This document shows, piece after piece, positions 1 through 12,420 of a DNA stretch of 64,000 nucleotides. The position numbers and the translations under genes are program-made. This DNA comes from Dendrobium chrysotoxum. Its lineage: Eukaryota > Streptophyta > Magnoliopsida > Asparagales > Orchidaceae. Below the pieces are notes generated by a model. It saw only the letters and a program-made list of their open reading frames with translations. It was not told the origin of the DNA and searched no databases. The stretch covers positions 47,580,365 to 47,644,364 of the forward strand of contig CM034298.1 of assembly GCA_019925795.1 (NCBI GenBank), read 5' to 3'. How positions within the stretch are numbered: position 1 is the stretch's first letter; every line of letters starts with the position of its first letter.

Positions 1-3000
1 TGGGCGTTAGAGCAATCACTTGGCTTGTCATTTCGGCTTACTTGCACTTCTCTATCCTTCCATCTAGTCAGAAGAGATTCCCTGTTCTTCTTAAGATATG
101 GTGGGGTATCTACTTGCTAATGTCCTGCTCTTCCATTGCTTTAGATTATTTCTACTATAGCAAGCTTGACATCATGGAAAGCTATATGTGGGTAATGGAT
201 TTTGGGTCTTTTTTTTCTGCTCTGGTTCTTAATTATACTGGGTTTTTCGGAAAGAGGGTTGAAGATGGGAGTAATCATCTTCAAGAATCTCTATTGAATG
301 GTCGGGTAAGTAATCCTAGTGGGGAACTAAGTGAGAATGATAGTGGTCCTGGAGATGTCTCTTTGTTCACAAATGCTAGTTTCCTTAGCATCCTTACCTT
401 CTCTTGGTTGAGTCCATTGATTGCAGCTGGTAATAAGAAGACTTTAGACCTTAAAGATATACCCCAGCTTGATCTCAGAGATAGTGTTGATGGGGTTATT
501 CCAATTTTCAAAAGCAAGCTTGAATCTTGCAAAGCAAGTAGTTGCGAAAACAATAGCGGTGGAAATAGTGAACAAACTGCTCATATTACTTCTTTCAATT
601 TAGCAAAGGCATTAATCTCATCTTCTTGGAGACTTGTGTTTCTTACATCTACTTATGCGCTTCTTTATACAGTAGCTTCCTATGTCGGACCCTATCTTAT
701 CGATTACTTCGTTCAGTATCTTAATGGTCACCAGACGTTTGCTAATGAAGGTTATGTTTTAGTAGTGGCATTCATAGTTGCGAAGATATTTGAATGCCTT
801 ACGCAGAGGCATTGGTTCTTTCGATTACAGCAGATTGGTATGAGAGTTAGGTCATTCCTAGTATCGATTATCTATCAAAAGGGTCTTACCCTATCGAGCA
901 ATGCAAGACAAGGACGTACCACCGGGGAGATCATCAATATCATGAGTGTGGATGCCGATAGAGTTTCAATTTTTTGTTGGTACTTGCATGACCTATGGAT
1001 GGTACCTGTTCAAGTAGCTTTGGCTTTATTTATCTTGTATGCTAGATTGGGCATTGCTTCACTAGCTGCTTTAGCAGCTACTTTTGTTGTTATGTTTGCA
1101 AATGTTCCCTTGGGTAAAATGCAAGAGAATTACCAAGAAAAGATGATGGAATCAAAAGATATAAGGATGAAATCCACTTCAGAAATCCTAAGAAATATGA
1201 GAATTCTCAAGCTTCAAGGCTGGGAGATGAAATTCTTAGAAAAGATAGCTGAGCTGAGAAAAAATGAAACAAATTGGTTGAAAAAATATGTTTACACATC
1301 TGCAATGACTACTTTCGTGTTTTGGGGTGCACCTACATTTGTAGCTGTGGTTACTTTTGCAACTTGCGTCCTTATGGGGATTACTTTGGAGTCAGGAAAG
1401 GTTCTATCAGCACTTGCAACGTTTAGAGTGTTGCAGGAACCAATTTATAGTCTACCTGATACCATCTCCATGGTTGTTCAAACCAAAGTCTCACTAGACA
1501 GGATAACAACATTCCTTCGTCTTGAGGACTTGCAAAAGAATGTTGTAGAGAAGCTTCCTAGAGGAAGTTCTGATGTTGCAATTGAAGTGAGCAACGGAAC
1601 ATTCTCCTGGGACCTTTCACCTGAGTCTCCTACCCTTAGAGATTTAAATTTTAAAATACTTCAAGGTATGAGAGTAGCTGTTTGTGGAACCGTTGGTTCT
1701 GGGAAGTCTAGTTTGCTTTCTTGTATCTTAGGTGAAGTTCCTAAAATAGCTGGAACAGTGAAATTATGTGGGTTGACGGCATATGTTGCACAATCACCAT
1801 GGATACAGAGTGGAAAGATTCAAGACAATATACTCTTTGGTAAGGAGATGGACTTAGAAAATTATGACAATGTCCTCGAAGCATGCTCATTGAAGAAGGA
1901 CTTAGAGATTCTTCCTTTTGGTGACCAGACAATAATAGGGGAAAGAGGCATCAACCTAAGTGGGGGGCAGAAGCAAAGGGTCCAGATCGCACGTGCTTTA
2001 TACCAAGAAGCTGATATTTTTTTGTTTGATGATCCATTTAGTGCTGTTGATGCGCACACTGGCTCCCATCTCTTTAAGGTAAATGCCTTCTAACCGTTAC
2101 TTCCACTTCTTTTAACTCATCAAACAGATTGCCATTTATAATTTATTGTTCTTGGATTGATGTTTAATTCATTTTTTACTAGTAGTGTTGTTCTAAATAT
2201 ATTATCTATATGCTCAGAATTAGTAATATATTTTTGCACTTTTGTAGTCTTATGTTAACGATGACTTCTCTCTTTTAAAACCATCATAACATCATCATAA
2301 TTTGCTTTATCCCAATTCATTGATGTTGTTTTTATGCATTCTTATTTTCTATTCTTTTCTATTAAGTGCCACATTAGGTGTTTAAATATATATCGTGCAA
2401 ATCTTTTTGAACAACTTCTATCATATTATCTCAGCTCTACCCCTTGCACTAATTTCCTCTACTTGTTTAATGGGATATTTTCTACCTTTCGTTCTACATG
2501 TCCAAACTTTTAAATTTGTTTTTATTGCATTGCATTTAATAAATGTTCCTTCTATCAACTCTGTAATATAATATTTTTTTCTTTTAAGAGAGCCATTCTA
2601 ATATTCTCATTTCCACCACCCTTAATTTGACTATTAATGATTTTTTTATTCAACTCTAACGTACATATCATGTAGTAGCCTATTTATAATTTTATAAATT
2701 TTATCTTTAAATTTTCATGATACTCTCTTATCAAATGATTAAAGCCATTGACAATCATACTTCTAATAATAGGAATGCTTGCTTGGGCGTTTGGCTTCTA
2801 AGACCGTAGTCTATGTCACCCACCAGGTTGAATTTCTACCTTCAGCTGATCTTATATTGGTGAGTTCCACAAATTGCTTTGGTCCTTTTTGTCCTATTCT
2901 CAATTTAAAATGTCATTTATTTTCACTTTGGACGTGGATATTGAATGGAATGAAACCTTCTTGTTAGGTAATGAAAGATGGAAAGATTACAGAAATCGGT

Positions 3001-6000
3001 AAATACAATGACATAATCACTTCGGGAAGGGACTTGATGGAATTAGTAGGTGCTCATAAAGAAGCTTTGTCAGCTCTTGACAATATGGAACTTGCTAAAG
3101 ATTGTTCGAGCGATATTGCAGAAGATGATTCAGCTAATAGTAAAAGCAGCAAGCAGACTCTTTATGAAGATAAGAAAGATACAATGAATTCTAAAGTTGA
3201 AGAAAAAGAGATTCAGAAAGGCCAGCTTGTGCAAGAAGAAGAAAGGGAGAAAGGAAGAGTTGGGTTCTGGGTTTACTGGAGGTATATCACAACAGCATAT
3301 AAAGGATCTCTAGTGCCACTAATACTGTTTGCCCAGATTCTCTTTCAAGTCCTTCAGATAGCTAGCAATTACTGGATGGCTTGGGCAGCTCCAGTGTCCA
3401 AAGATGTGGAAGCTCCAGTTACTGTGTTTACTCTTATCTTTGTCTATATTGCATTAGCCATTGGGAGTTCTATATGCATCCTTATAAGAGCTTTTCTACT
3501 TGCAACGGCTGGATTCAAAACTGCAACAATACTATTTAATAGGATGCATTTCAGCATATTTCGTGCTCCCATGTCCTTTTTTGATTCCACTCCCAGCGGA
3601 CGTATTTTGAACAGGGTTTGATAATCCACATAACTTCAAATTTGTTAGAAGTATTTCATTCAGTTAGGCGTGAAATAATGGATTAAAAATTATTTGGTTG
3701 CAGGCTTCAACTGATCAAAGTGATGTAGATACAAACATACCTTACCAAGTTGGCGCATTTGCATTTACAATCATACAACTTATTGGAATTATTGTAGTCA
3801 TGTCACAAGTTGCATGGCAGGTTTTCATCATCTTTATTCCAGTGATTGGATTATGCTTTTGGTATCAGGTATTACCTAATCAAAACTCATGTTTACTTTT
3901 GAGTTGGTTGAGTCATTTGAGTGGACTAAAATAAGTGACACATCTTTTATCTGTTTGTTTTCTTGAAAGTTGTTTGTGCTAAAGAAGGATAATTGCTGTT
4001 GTAAGTCCTTTTGGCTCTATTGTCCCATGAACATGGCATTCATTTTCTTATTTTTTTTTGCTTCAGCGATATTATATTGACACAGCGCGAGAACTAGCAA
4101 GGTTGGTGGGGCTATTGAAAGCTCCAGTTATACAGCATTTTTCAGAATCATTGTCAGGATCAACAACTATCAGAAGCTTTGGTGAAGAAGCGAGATTTAT
4201 AAACATTAATTCCCAACGCTTGGATGAATGTAATCGACCAAGGTTTTATAATAATAGTGCTATGGAGTGGCTTTGCTTTCGTTTGGATGTGTTGTCATCC
4301 GTTGTGTTTGCTTTTTGTTTGATATTCTTGATTTGCTTGCCAAAAGGGGTGATTGATCCTGGTAATTTTTTTGAAGAAATATTTGAAATATCATTTTGAA
4401 CTAACTCAAGCAACAGATATATGATAATAGGATACCTTTTTTTTCTTTTCCTGTCAGGTCTTGCTGGTCTTGCCGTGACATATGGTCTTAATCTGAATAT
4501 GCTGCAGGCATGGGTCATTTGGACTCTATGTAACCTTGAAAACAAAATAATAGCAGTCGAGAGGATACTTCAGTATACAAACATTCCTAGCGAACCTCCT
4601 CTTGTTATAGAAACGAACAGGCCAGATGTTAACTGGCCATCAAAAGGAGATTTGGACCTTCGTGACCTGCAGGTAATCCTCCACATTCATTCTTGCTTAT
4701 AGTAAGTTAAAGACTAAAAATTTTTATTTATGCCATTCACTTTTAGCGGGCATGATATTATTAGTTTTCAACCAATATTTAAAAAAAATAAATTGACACC
4801 TAAATATGATATGTTTAATTATTTTGGATATGTTACTTACATAAATTAGGTTTAGATGATGATATAATTTTTAGAGTGCGGATAGGTAATTAAAATAGAT
4901 AAATGCTTCATTATTATGTTAATAAGAGTCTCATTAATAGATAAAGGTGAATTTTAATATCGTATAATTTGATCCGTTATATTGTATGAATCCTAGTTGC
5001 AGATTATAAAGAAGTTATTGATAAAGAAGTTGAGTTAGGCAAACATAAGAATGTTAAACTGGATGTATGAGAAAATTTGAAAAGCTGGATGGATGAATGT
5101 TAAGCTAGATGCATAAAAAGTTGAAAATATGGACTGATAAATGCTTATATTATTTGGACTAGAAAAATATAATCTATTAAAGATGAGATTATAGAAAATA
5201 GAATTAAATATTTTATGCATGTACAACTAAGAGGAGAAGATGCACTAATAAGATGGGCATATAAAACTTATCTAAAAATATTAGGAGTGAAAATGGGCAA
5301 GCAATCAGGTAAATTGGGTAGAATTGCAAAAGAAATTGCACCTAATAGGTTCCTTATGCAACACTCAATAAAGATGAATTTAGAAATAAGAACCATTTAG
5401 GATAAGTTTGATGATGATGATATTAAGTTAAAAGCAAAGGAAAACATAGGGAATGCTCAATAAAAGAGAAGTGATTAGATAAAAATATAAAAGGTTTAAT
5501 GTGAAACTTCATTATCATACTGTTAATCATTTTTTAACCGAGAAAAATGCATAATATTTAAAGCATTTGATAAATAAGGATCAAGTACTATTGGGTAGAA
5601 ATAATCAAATTTGTGAGGTAAGAATAGTTATTAGGAAATAATCAAATTTGAGCTATAGTTATGAGTGCTACAAATTGCTTATGAGAGGAATGAAAGTGGT
5701 TGATATGGGAGGAGTTTCAATTGGTGGAGCTACTAACGAGTTAATTTTCTTTTTTTCTTTGAAGATTTGTTTATAATTAAGGTTATATTGACACTCGTGC
5801 ATCTATTATTCATAGATCATTACACACCCACCAATCTTCAATGAACTCATTGTGATAAAGTTGGGAGAAGAAGATAATAGATTGAGGCACATGTTGCAAT
5901 TATTTTAGGGCATATTGCTCCCTTATGTGCAGCCTAAAAAGCACATATAAGTTCCTATGATCTACGGATTCTCTTGTTTTAATTCTCTGTCAGGCATGAA

Positions 6001-8386
6001 TGATGATCTTGTATGAACTTATTTTTTAAAAATGCCCTCAAAAGAGTACTTGTGTCATATTTGAGGAACTTTTGTTTATGCTTTAGAATTTAAGAAATTA
6101 GAGAATTAAATAGGAATAATCTTTGTAAAATCATTATTTAGGTTGTGATGAAGCTTCCTGGTAAAGGCATTCACATTTTATTTGTCTTCTTATATTTTTT
6201 CTTTGTTAAAAGAAATTTTTTTCTCCAACTAGAACATAACAAAATGTAGGTGAAACTGAAAAGCAAAAGAAGTTAGAAGTCAAAATATAAATTTATCTCT
6301 GAGAGTTGAGTACATAATTAGTTTTGGTGGCTTAGAAATATTTATGACCCCTTTGCAAAACTTCATAGCACATATATGATATCAAGGTACCATGATCCTC
6401 TAGTTCTAACTTCCCTTCAAATATGGATTAAGAAGTAGTTGAATCACCATCTAAAAATATCTGACACAAAATTCTAGTTAAGGATCCTACAAAAATGTCC
6501 CTATTAGGCATAAAAAGTGATTTACATAAAAGAACATTAGATGTAATGAATTTTAACTTTGAAACAGCATATATTCTTCTTACCATTATTTTACTTTATT
6601 TCCTAAAAATCTTCCAAACATTGGATTTTTTTTTCCTTTTTTCTGTTTTCAAAATTTATTTTAAGAAGCACTACTAGTTATATATTGTCAAAGTATTATG
6701 TAAATTGTAAGATCAACAAGAATAAAATCTTTTTCTTGTTAATTTCTTTTCTTTGGCATTTTAGAAGGCTTGTTGGGCAGGAGCATAATATTATTGGCAA
6801 AAGAGAATGAGTGAGGCAATTAAGGAAAATTGTTGAGATTTCTTTTGGAATTTGGGAGAAATCATCGTCGTCATTCTCATTCATGTCATCTTTGTTGTAA
6901 TCATTTTCATTGTTATACCTTATACAGAGTATTTAGACTTGACTTTATGGATCCTCATTCTTTGGCATTCAAGTTAATTCTACTTGAGAGTAAAACCTAT
7001 TCTTTTCTTTTATAAGAAGTACCTTATTATGAATGCCTACTTATTCCCCATTTTAACATCTGTTGTATTCTGTCGTTAAAAAGCTTTTCCATGATATTCT
7101 GATAATATGGTCATTAGCTTTTTTCTAATTAATTTTTATATCAAAACTTCCTTCAATGCTAACTGATTTCAGCGTAGGTTCGGTATGCACCACACATGCC
7201 TTTTGTTTTAAAAGGCCTCACATGTAGTTTCCCTGGAGGCTTGAAGACTGGCATTGTTGGGAGAACTGGTAGTGGCAAATCTACCCTAATTCAAACGCTC
7301 TTCCGCATCATAGATCCTACGGTTGGTGAGATTGTTATTGATGGCATCAACATCTCAACTATTGGACTGCATGATTTAAGATCTAAGTTGAGCATTATTC
7401 CACAAGATCCTACAATGTTTGAGGGTACTGTTCGTAGCAATCTTGATCCACTTGAAGAGTACACAGATGAGCAAATCTGGGAGGTGCTATAAATTTCTCA
7501 AAGCTAATCTCTTAAACGTTTTTGAAGACCTGATTTTTTAGTGATTCATATACATTTTATCACTTTCCTCGTCCTGATTGAATAGGCATTGGATTGCTGC
7601 CAGCTAGGGGATGAAGTTCGAAAGAAAGAAAATAAGTTAGATTCAATAGGTAAGGTTTCATCTTGAATTGTCATTCGGAACAATGTTGTTTTTATCCAGT
7701 TAATTCATTTGTTATGTTTCCGTAGTGCTGAGATGCTCATGAAGTGGAAAATAGTCTAATATCGTTAAGTGATAGTAAGAGTAAAGATCCTATTTTAAAA
7801 GTGTACCTTACCAGTTAGCTTAAGTTCTGGGGTTGATAGGTGCCGATTCATTAGCATATTGGACTTAGTTTAAGAACCTTATATTTTTCACATTCATAAC
7901 AGATAGTATTTGGTAATAAAATCAAATTGCAGTGACTGAAAATGGTGAAAATTGGAGTGTGGGTCAGCGTCAGTTGGTCTGCCTTGGAAGAGTCATTCTA
8001 AAAAGAAGCAAGGTATTGGTTCTTGATGAAGCAACTGCTTCAGTGGACACTGCAACTGATAACCTGATTCAGAAAACATTAAGGCAACAGTTTTGTGATT
8101 CGACAGTCATCACAATAGCACATAGGATAACATCAGTCCTTGATAGTGACATGGTCCTTCTTCTTGATAATGGTTAGTCTTCATTGTAATCTATTCATGG
8201 TTTCTGCGTCATTTAACTTTTGCATAGAATGTTAATGGGTGTTATCTTTTGTACTATGCAGGGTTTATCGTTGAACACAACACACCGTTGAGCTTGCTAG
8301 AGAATAAGACATCTATGTTTGCAAAGCTCGTTGCAGAATACTCAATGAGATCAAACTCTAATTTTAAAAAGCTCGATAATTTATAA
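1..8386 (+). CDS. ABCC: ABCC-subfamily (MRP-type) ABC transporter, 5'-truncated by window edge
   Basis: This gene encodes a plant multidrug-resistance-associated (ABCC) transporter, a family of ATP-driven pumps that mostly sit in the vacuolar membrane and move glutathione or other conjugates. I join ten exons: 1-2078 (reading from base 3), 2773-2859, 2968-3615, 3704-3868, 4067-4361, 4458-4672, 7178-7483, 7586-7649, 7933-8172 and 8262-8386. All junctions are GT-AG, phases agree and there are no stops, giving about 1406 residues ending in TAA. The family is usually about 1500 residues, so roughly 100 N-terminal residues lie upstream. NBD1 in exon 1 has Walker A GTVGSGKSS, signature LSGGQKQR and Walker B IFLFDD, with Asp after the Walker B Asp, as is usual for ABCC NBD1. 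NBD2 has Walker A GRTGSGKST in exon 7, and a degenerate signature SVGQRQL and Walker B VLVLDE in exon 9. The protein resembles the Arabidopsis ABCC3 group from memory; the substrate cannot be read from sequence. Confidence 0.95.
4673..7177 (+). other. Large intron 6 of the ABCC gene
   Basis: This 2.5-kb intron separates the exon ending DLRDLQ from the exon starting VRYAPHMP, whose join is collinear with the family. The donor is CAG|GTAATC and the acceptor GCGTAG|GTTCGG. The other introns are between about 89 and 700 bp, so this one has been enlarged, at least in part by a LINE remnant. The small ORFs inside it have no support as genes. Confidence 0.85.
5170..5400 (+). pseudogene. RTE-type LINE reverse transcriptase 3' end, decayed remnant
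   Basis: The frame around 5195 reads ENRIKYFMHVQLRGEDALIR. This matches the pattern (M/I)xENRLRWFGHVQRRPxDAPVR that closes the ORF2 protein of plant RTE-like LINEs, as I remember it. Further downstream the reading is only loosely similar and then meets a stop. No reverse transcriptase core, target duplication or poly(A) tail could be assigned, so this is a fossil fragment carried in the ABCC intron. It is in the same orientation as the gene. Confidence 0.5.
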
Positions 8387-10062
8387 ATGATGTGCGAATA
8401 GAGGCCAGAAATTTATTGGGCGCTTGGATAATGTCAATAATTATCTTATTAGATGGTGAACAAAAAGGTCTTTGCTCATTATTTCAACTCTATGAATCAG
8501 AATGCCTTTTCTTAGACTTGTTTAAATTTACCTTTCAATTTTCTTATATTTTACTTTTGATTGCTTTCACGAGTGACAATCTCCAATTTGATAACTTGAG
8601 CTAGTTGTAAGATCTTTGTATTACATGCTTAAGTTTTAGCAATGATTTACAAAGAGGTCTAATAATCAAAGTTATGTTTTCATTTGCTTATAAATTAAAG
8701 CTAATACCTTTGATAACAATCATTGTTGAAGTTATTATCTAATATCTTACAATAGTCATGTTTTAATATTATAGCACGTTGTTTATTAGATTGTATGAAA
8801 GAGGCCTTATTGGGAAAAGTGGAGGGAAGTGATCTGCTACCCTGGACAAGAGAAAACTTGTCACCTATGTCTTGTGAAAGGTTTAGAAACAAAACTGAGT
8901 ATTGTATGTTAGATATCTCTCTTGAATAAAATAGGGATTTAAACATGATTTACTTTTAACTTTGCGGGTTGAGATTTTTCATAAGAGCAAGCCCATATTA
9001 TTAGTTACATCTTGGGCATGGCTCTCAAAAAAATTCTCAAAAAAAGTGCTTTTGCTTATATGATGACTGTCGAATATTTTAAATGAAACAACTTTGCTTA
9101 ATCATTATAAGCTCCTTTTTTTGTCTGGTCATTGCCCTTTTTGTTAAAGCCCAACTTATATGTTATATTCCTTTTCTTTTCGGTTGAGTTGTATTTTGGT
9201 TGACTTATATGTTGTATTTCTTTTCTTTTTGGTTGAGTTGTATTTTGGTTTTACATATTATAAGTTCTTTTGATAGTGAATCCAACCCAAAAAAAAAAAA
9301 AAAAACTTTTGGGCTCTTTTTTAGTATTTGATTCTGCGATTATTGGGATTGGGAAGGTTTTTAATTTTTCTGGTAATGGTGTTCAATTTTGGTTCTTCAA
9401 ACCGCTCAGCATTTATTGCTTTCTGGTCAGTTTGTTTTCTAATGCTGACTGCTTAGGTTTTGTTTGATTATCAGATACAATACAATGTGTCTAAATCATA
9501 TGCTAGTTGTTTGATTTGCTGACATTCAGTTTCCGGCTAACACTTGTCAACTTAATCCAAAGCACCTGCTCTAGATAAGGCAAAACTCATTTGACACTCA
9601 CTCAGTTAGCAAACATCTTTATATCTACTATACCACATGACAAGAAAAAAAAAAACGATTGCTATAACGTTTCACAACGGCAGCTAGCTTTGCAACTTTA
9701 AAGTGATTAATCACATTGTATTCATGGTGAACTACTTATACAACTATTATTAGGCTAATCTCAATTATTTAAGATTAGCTTTTTTTAATCCTTATTTTTC
9801 ATTTGTTCATAGTATTTTACTTTTCTATCTATCATTTCTTTTTTCTTTCAATCTTTTCAGTACATTTCTAGTTTTATTGCAAATTATCCATATCATGTAT
9901 ATTGCATTATCTTTCTGAAACTTAACTGTGTGCTTAATCTAGCTTAGAGGATATGGCGTTGATCATATTTACAGAAAAGAATCATTTGAGCGGAGTTACT
10001 CTTCGTTGAAGTAACACAAATGGGAACAGCTGAAACACAGAGAAAAACAATGAGTAGTCTTA
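8387..10062. other. Intergenic, no gene seen
   Basis: This stretch holds the ABCC 3' UTR and AT-rich intergenic DNA. ORFs here are short, AT-biased and without family features. A plausible polyadenylation signal (AATAAA, near 8925) follows the stop by about 540 bp. The only structure noted is a short tandem duplication near 9150-9255. Confidence 0.6.
9150..9255 (+). repeat. Tandem duplication, about 50-bp unit, two copies
   Basis: A unit beginning ACTTATATGTTATATTCC and ending GAGTTGTATTTTGGTT is followed directly by a second copy with a few substitutions. It lies in non-coding DNA and has no assigned role. Confidence 0.75.
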
Positions 10063-10182
10063 GGTTTCGTTTGGGACGGTTTTCGTACTGCTTCTTAAAA
10101 TAATTTTTTAGTTAAAAAATTTTAATTTTTATACTAAAAAGCTGTTTTAAGAAGCAATAAGAAAGTCATCCCAAACAAAATC
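10063..10182. mobile_element. Tourist-like MITE, copy 1
   Basis: This is a 120-bp non-coding element with terminal inverted repeats GGTTTCGTTTGGGA and TCCCAAACAAAATC. The inner flanks are also complementary (ACTGCTTCTTAAAA against TTTTAAGAAGCAAT). It is flanked on both sides by TTA (10060-10062 and 10183-10185). A TTA/TAA target duplication with short inverted ends is typical of PIF/Harbinger-derived Tourist MITEs. It has no coding capacity. Confidence 0.75.
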
Positions 10183-10185
10183 TTA

Positions 10186-10245
10186 TGTTTTGTTTGAGAC
10201 AGTTCTCTTATTAATTTATAAAGCGGTTTTCTAGTAAATTTTTTT
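10186..10245. mobile_element. Partial MITE end related to copy 1
   Basis: Directly after the right TTA of copy 1 comes TGTTTTGTTTGAGACAG and then sequence resembling the left half of the same MITE family (AAGCGGTTTTCTAGTA). I see no matching right end, so this is a solo or truncated copy. Confidence 0.45.
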
Positions 10246-11134
10246 TTGCATCATTAGAGGCACATCACATTTAAATATTAATTATTAATATATATTTTAA
10301 TAAATTATATATGTTCTTAGGCATTTATTCATTAACAATAATATAGGCTATGCCGAACAAACTAGAGGTGTTGTGTTTGAGGTCCATATATGTGTGCACA
10401 TTGTAGGCTACACCACATATAAAGTGCAGGAGTCATGTAAATCTAATCATGAAGCATGGTGGAGTAGATTTTATGTGATCACATAGATGAGGATGATTCA
10501 ATTTATAGATCCTTAGGTCCATTTTGTCCAAACCATTGTATATAGTAATATGTCCAAATCAATTAACTATTGACTTGACAAAAAAATGCCAAAAAGACTC
10601 TTTACTACATGAACTTGAAGATTATAAAGCAAAGAATTTATATTTAATTACCACCTCTTACGGCAAAGCTCCTGGTTTTCCGCCTGTTAGAATTTTTGTT
10701 TTTATAATTTTGTCATTTATTAGAATGCTTTTAACATATGCAAGAATATATTTATACAATTTTCTTTTATCTTTATAAAGGGGTGAATGGATGGATATTT
10801 TTTTGATAATTTGTAAATAAATATAGGAAGACTTCTATTGAGATGAAATAATATTTCCAAATAAAAAAAATCGTAATCAAAGAGCAATATTAACATCTAA
10901 ATATGATCTCTTATTGTTTAAAATTTAAAAAAAAAAAAAAGAAAATGGCTGAGAATATATGAAATATGGGGATTAAACATACATAAATTTTCAAAATCTT
11001 AGACATAACTTCAAAATATAAAAATTAATGCCTACTGCTCTGAATTTTTTTCTTTTGTATATGATTTTTTATATAATTTTAAAAGACAAAACATGTCAAA
11101 ATGGTCTTTGTCCTATTTGATTATGGCCATTTTA
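10246..11134. other. AT-rich intergenic DNA, nothing recognised
   Basis: This holds low-complexity A/T runs and short unsupported ORFs. I see no gene, RNA or element boundary. Confidence 0.5.
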
Positions 11135-11250
11135 GACTTTGTTTGTTACTTTTTAAAACAATTTTCTAGTACAAAAATTTCTTGAATTAGAAAATTTTAT
11201 ACTATAAACCTGTTTTAGGAAGCAGTACGAAAGCTGTCCCAAACGAAGCC
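11135..11250. mobile_element. Tourist-like MITE, copy 2
   Basis: This 116-bp element is flanked by TTA on both sides (11132-11134 and 11251-11253). Its ends are GACTTTGTTTGTTA and TGTCCCAAACGAAGCC. It shares AGCAGTACGAAAGCTGTCCC with the family seen at 10063-10182 (compare ACTGCTTCTTAAAA on the opposite arm there), but is diverged from it. Two copies within 1.1 kb support a family rather than a chance palindrome. Confidence 0.7.
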
Positions 11251-11253
11251 TTA

Positions 11254-11465
11254 GTCCTTATTATAACTATGATCAATTTAGTCTCTTAACTCCTCAAAAT
11301 TGATATAAAATAATTCCTCTATTAGATTATTTTGGATTATTAATTTGGGGTCCATGGATTTAGATTAGATTTAATGAGCCAAAAGATTAAACTGAATATA
11401 TTAGATAGCTTTGGACTATAACAACCCAACATAAATAGTCTAGAGATCATTTTTAACCTTTTTCT
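11254..11465. other. AT-rich DNA between MITE copy 2 and the LINE, nothing recognised
   Basis: This is short AT-rich sequence up to the left target duplication of the LINE. I see no gene or element end in it. Confidence 0.5.
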
Positions 11466-11483
11466 CAATTTGAAAGATATCAT
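11466..11483. repeat. LINE target-site duplication, left copy
   Basis: This 18-bp direct repeat pairs with 23714-23731 with one A/G mismatch. It sits next to the T run that marks the 3' end of the minus-strand LINE. Confidence 0.75.
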
Positions 11484-12034
11484 TTTTTTTCCAAATGAGA
11501 ATTCCATTAGAAAGAAGAGCAATATACCACAAGACCACAAAATGGCCACATAGAGAAGATTACATCCGGAGAGAAACAATAATCATTCGGGCCAACAACA
11601 ATCAGAACGAAAAGAAATAAATACACCCCAAAATTAAATGGACTCAGACCATCACCTAGTTGTCAGGGATGGGCCATCCAAGGAGGTAATGAAGGTAATA
11701 GCCAAAATTTCAAGACGATAAAAATCCAAACCACTAAAATTGAAGAGAGAGAACCATCGAGGTTGCCAACCAAGCCCTGGCCATCCGAGGGGCGTGCAGA
11801 AAACCTACTTCATCATTGTCCTGTCCCAAATCCATCACAGCAAGTAGCATGCAATATCAACAGTAACCAAATAACCACAACCAGCAAACTTTCTAAAATG
11901 GAAAATCATTTCTTGTTGGAATTTCATTTTCTATGCTTAACACAATTTTTGAAAAAATCAACATTCACAATTTGAAGAAGACTTAAGTCAAAGTTGTCCC
12001 AAGCATCCAAATCATTCCCAATAATTTTCCCCCC
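11484..12034 (-). other. LINE 3' UTR and poly(A) tail
   Basis: About 550 bp follow ORF1 and end in the A run. No reverse transcriptase or endonuclease coding remnant is visible in any frame. Stop codons are frequent on the minus strand. Confidence 0.5.
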
Positions 12035-12420
12035 TCATGCAGAAGAATTGCCATCATGTAACCAATCATATTGCCTCATAACATTATCCCTAGCAAAGTG
12101 AGCTAACATATCAACATTCGAGATAACAGATATAGGCACATCAACCAGAGGCACCACAACTCTCACATTACCTTGCTCAGCTGAAGTTTCACCACCCCCA
12201 GAAACTAAAGAGACCGAACTATCACCCAACACCTCCACAACATCAGCACAAGTTGGACTAGCTATAAGGTTGATGAAACAATTATTGGCATTCTTGGAAA
12301 CACCAACACCATCTACACTATCTATATTAGTACAATCAATAGCTAAAGGCGCCATATCCTCCCAATATAAATAGAAGCCAACTGTGTAGCAATATCCTCG
12401 ACAAGAACATCAGTCGGACC
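12035..12420 (-). pseudogene. LINE ORF1, 3' part beyond the copia A insertion
   Basis: On the minus strand this continues the LINE ORF1 after copia A. An open frame of 106 residues from 12355 ends at 12035 and is rich in Val, Ser and Asp, as ORF1 C-terminal tails often are. Joining across the insertion requires a frame change near 12355, so ORF1 is broken by a stop, a frameshift and the insertion. No domain is recognisable here. Confidence 0.5.

Noticed and set aside
8392..8604. Small ORF just after the ABCC stop
   Set aside because: It lies in the 3' UTR, has no homology I recognise and an AT-biased composition.
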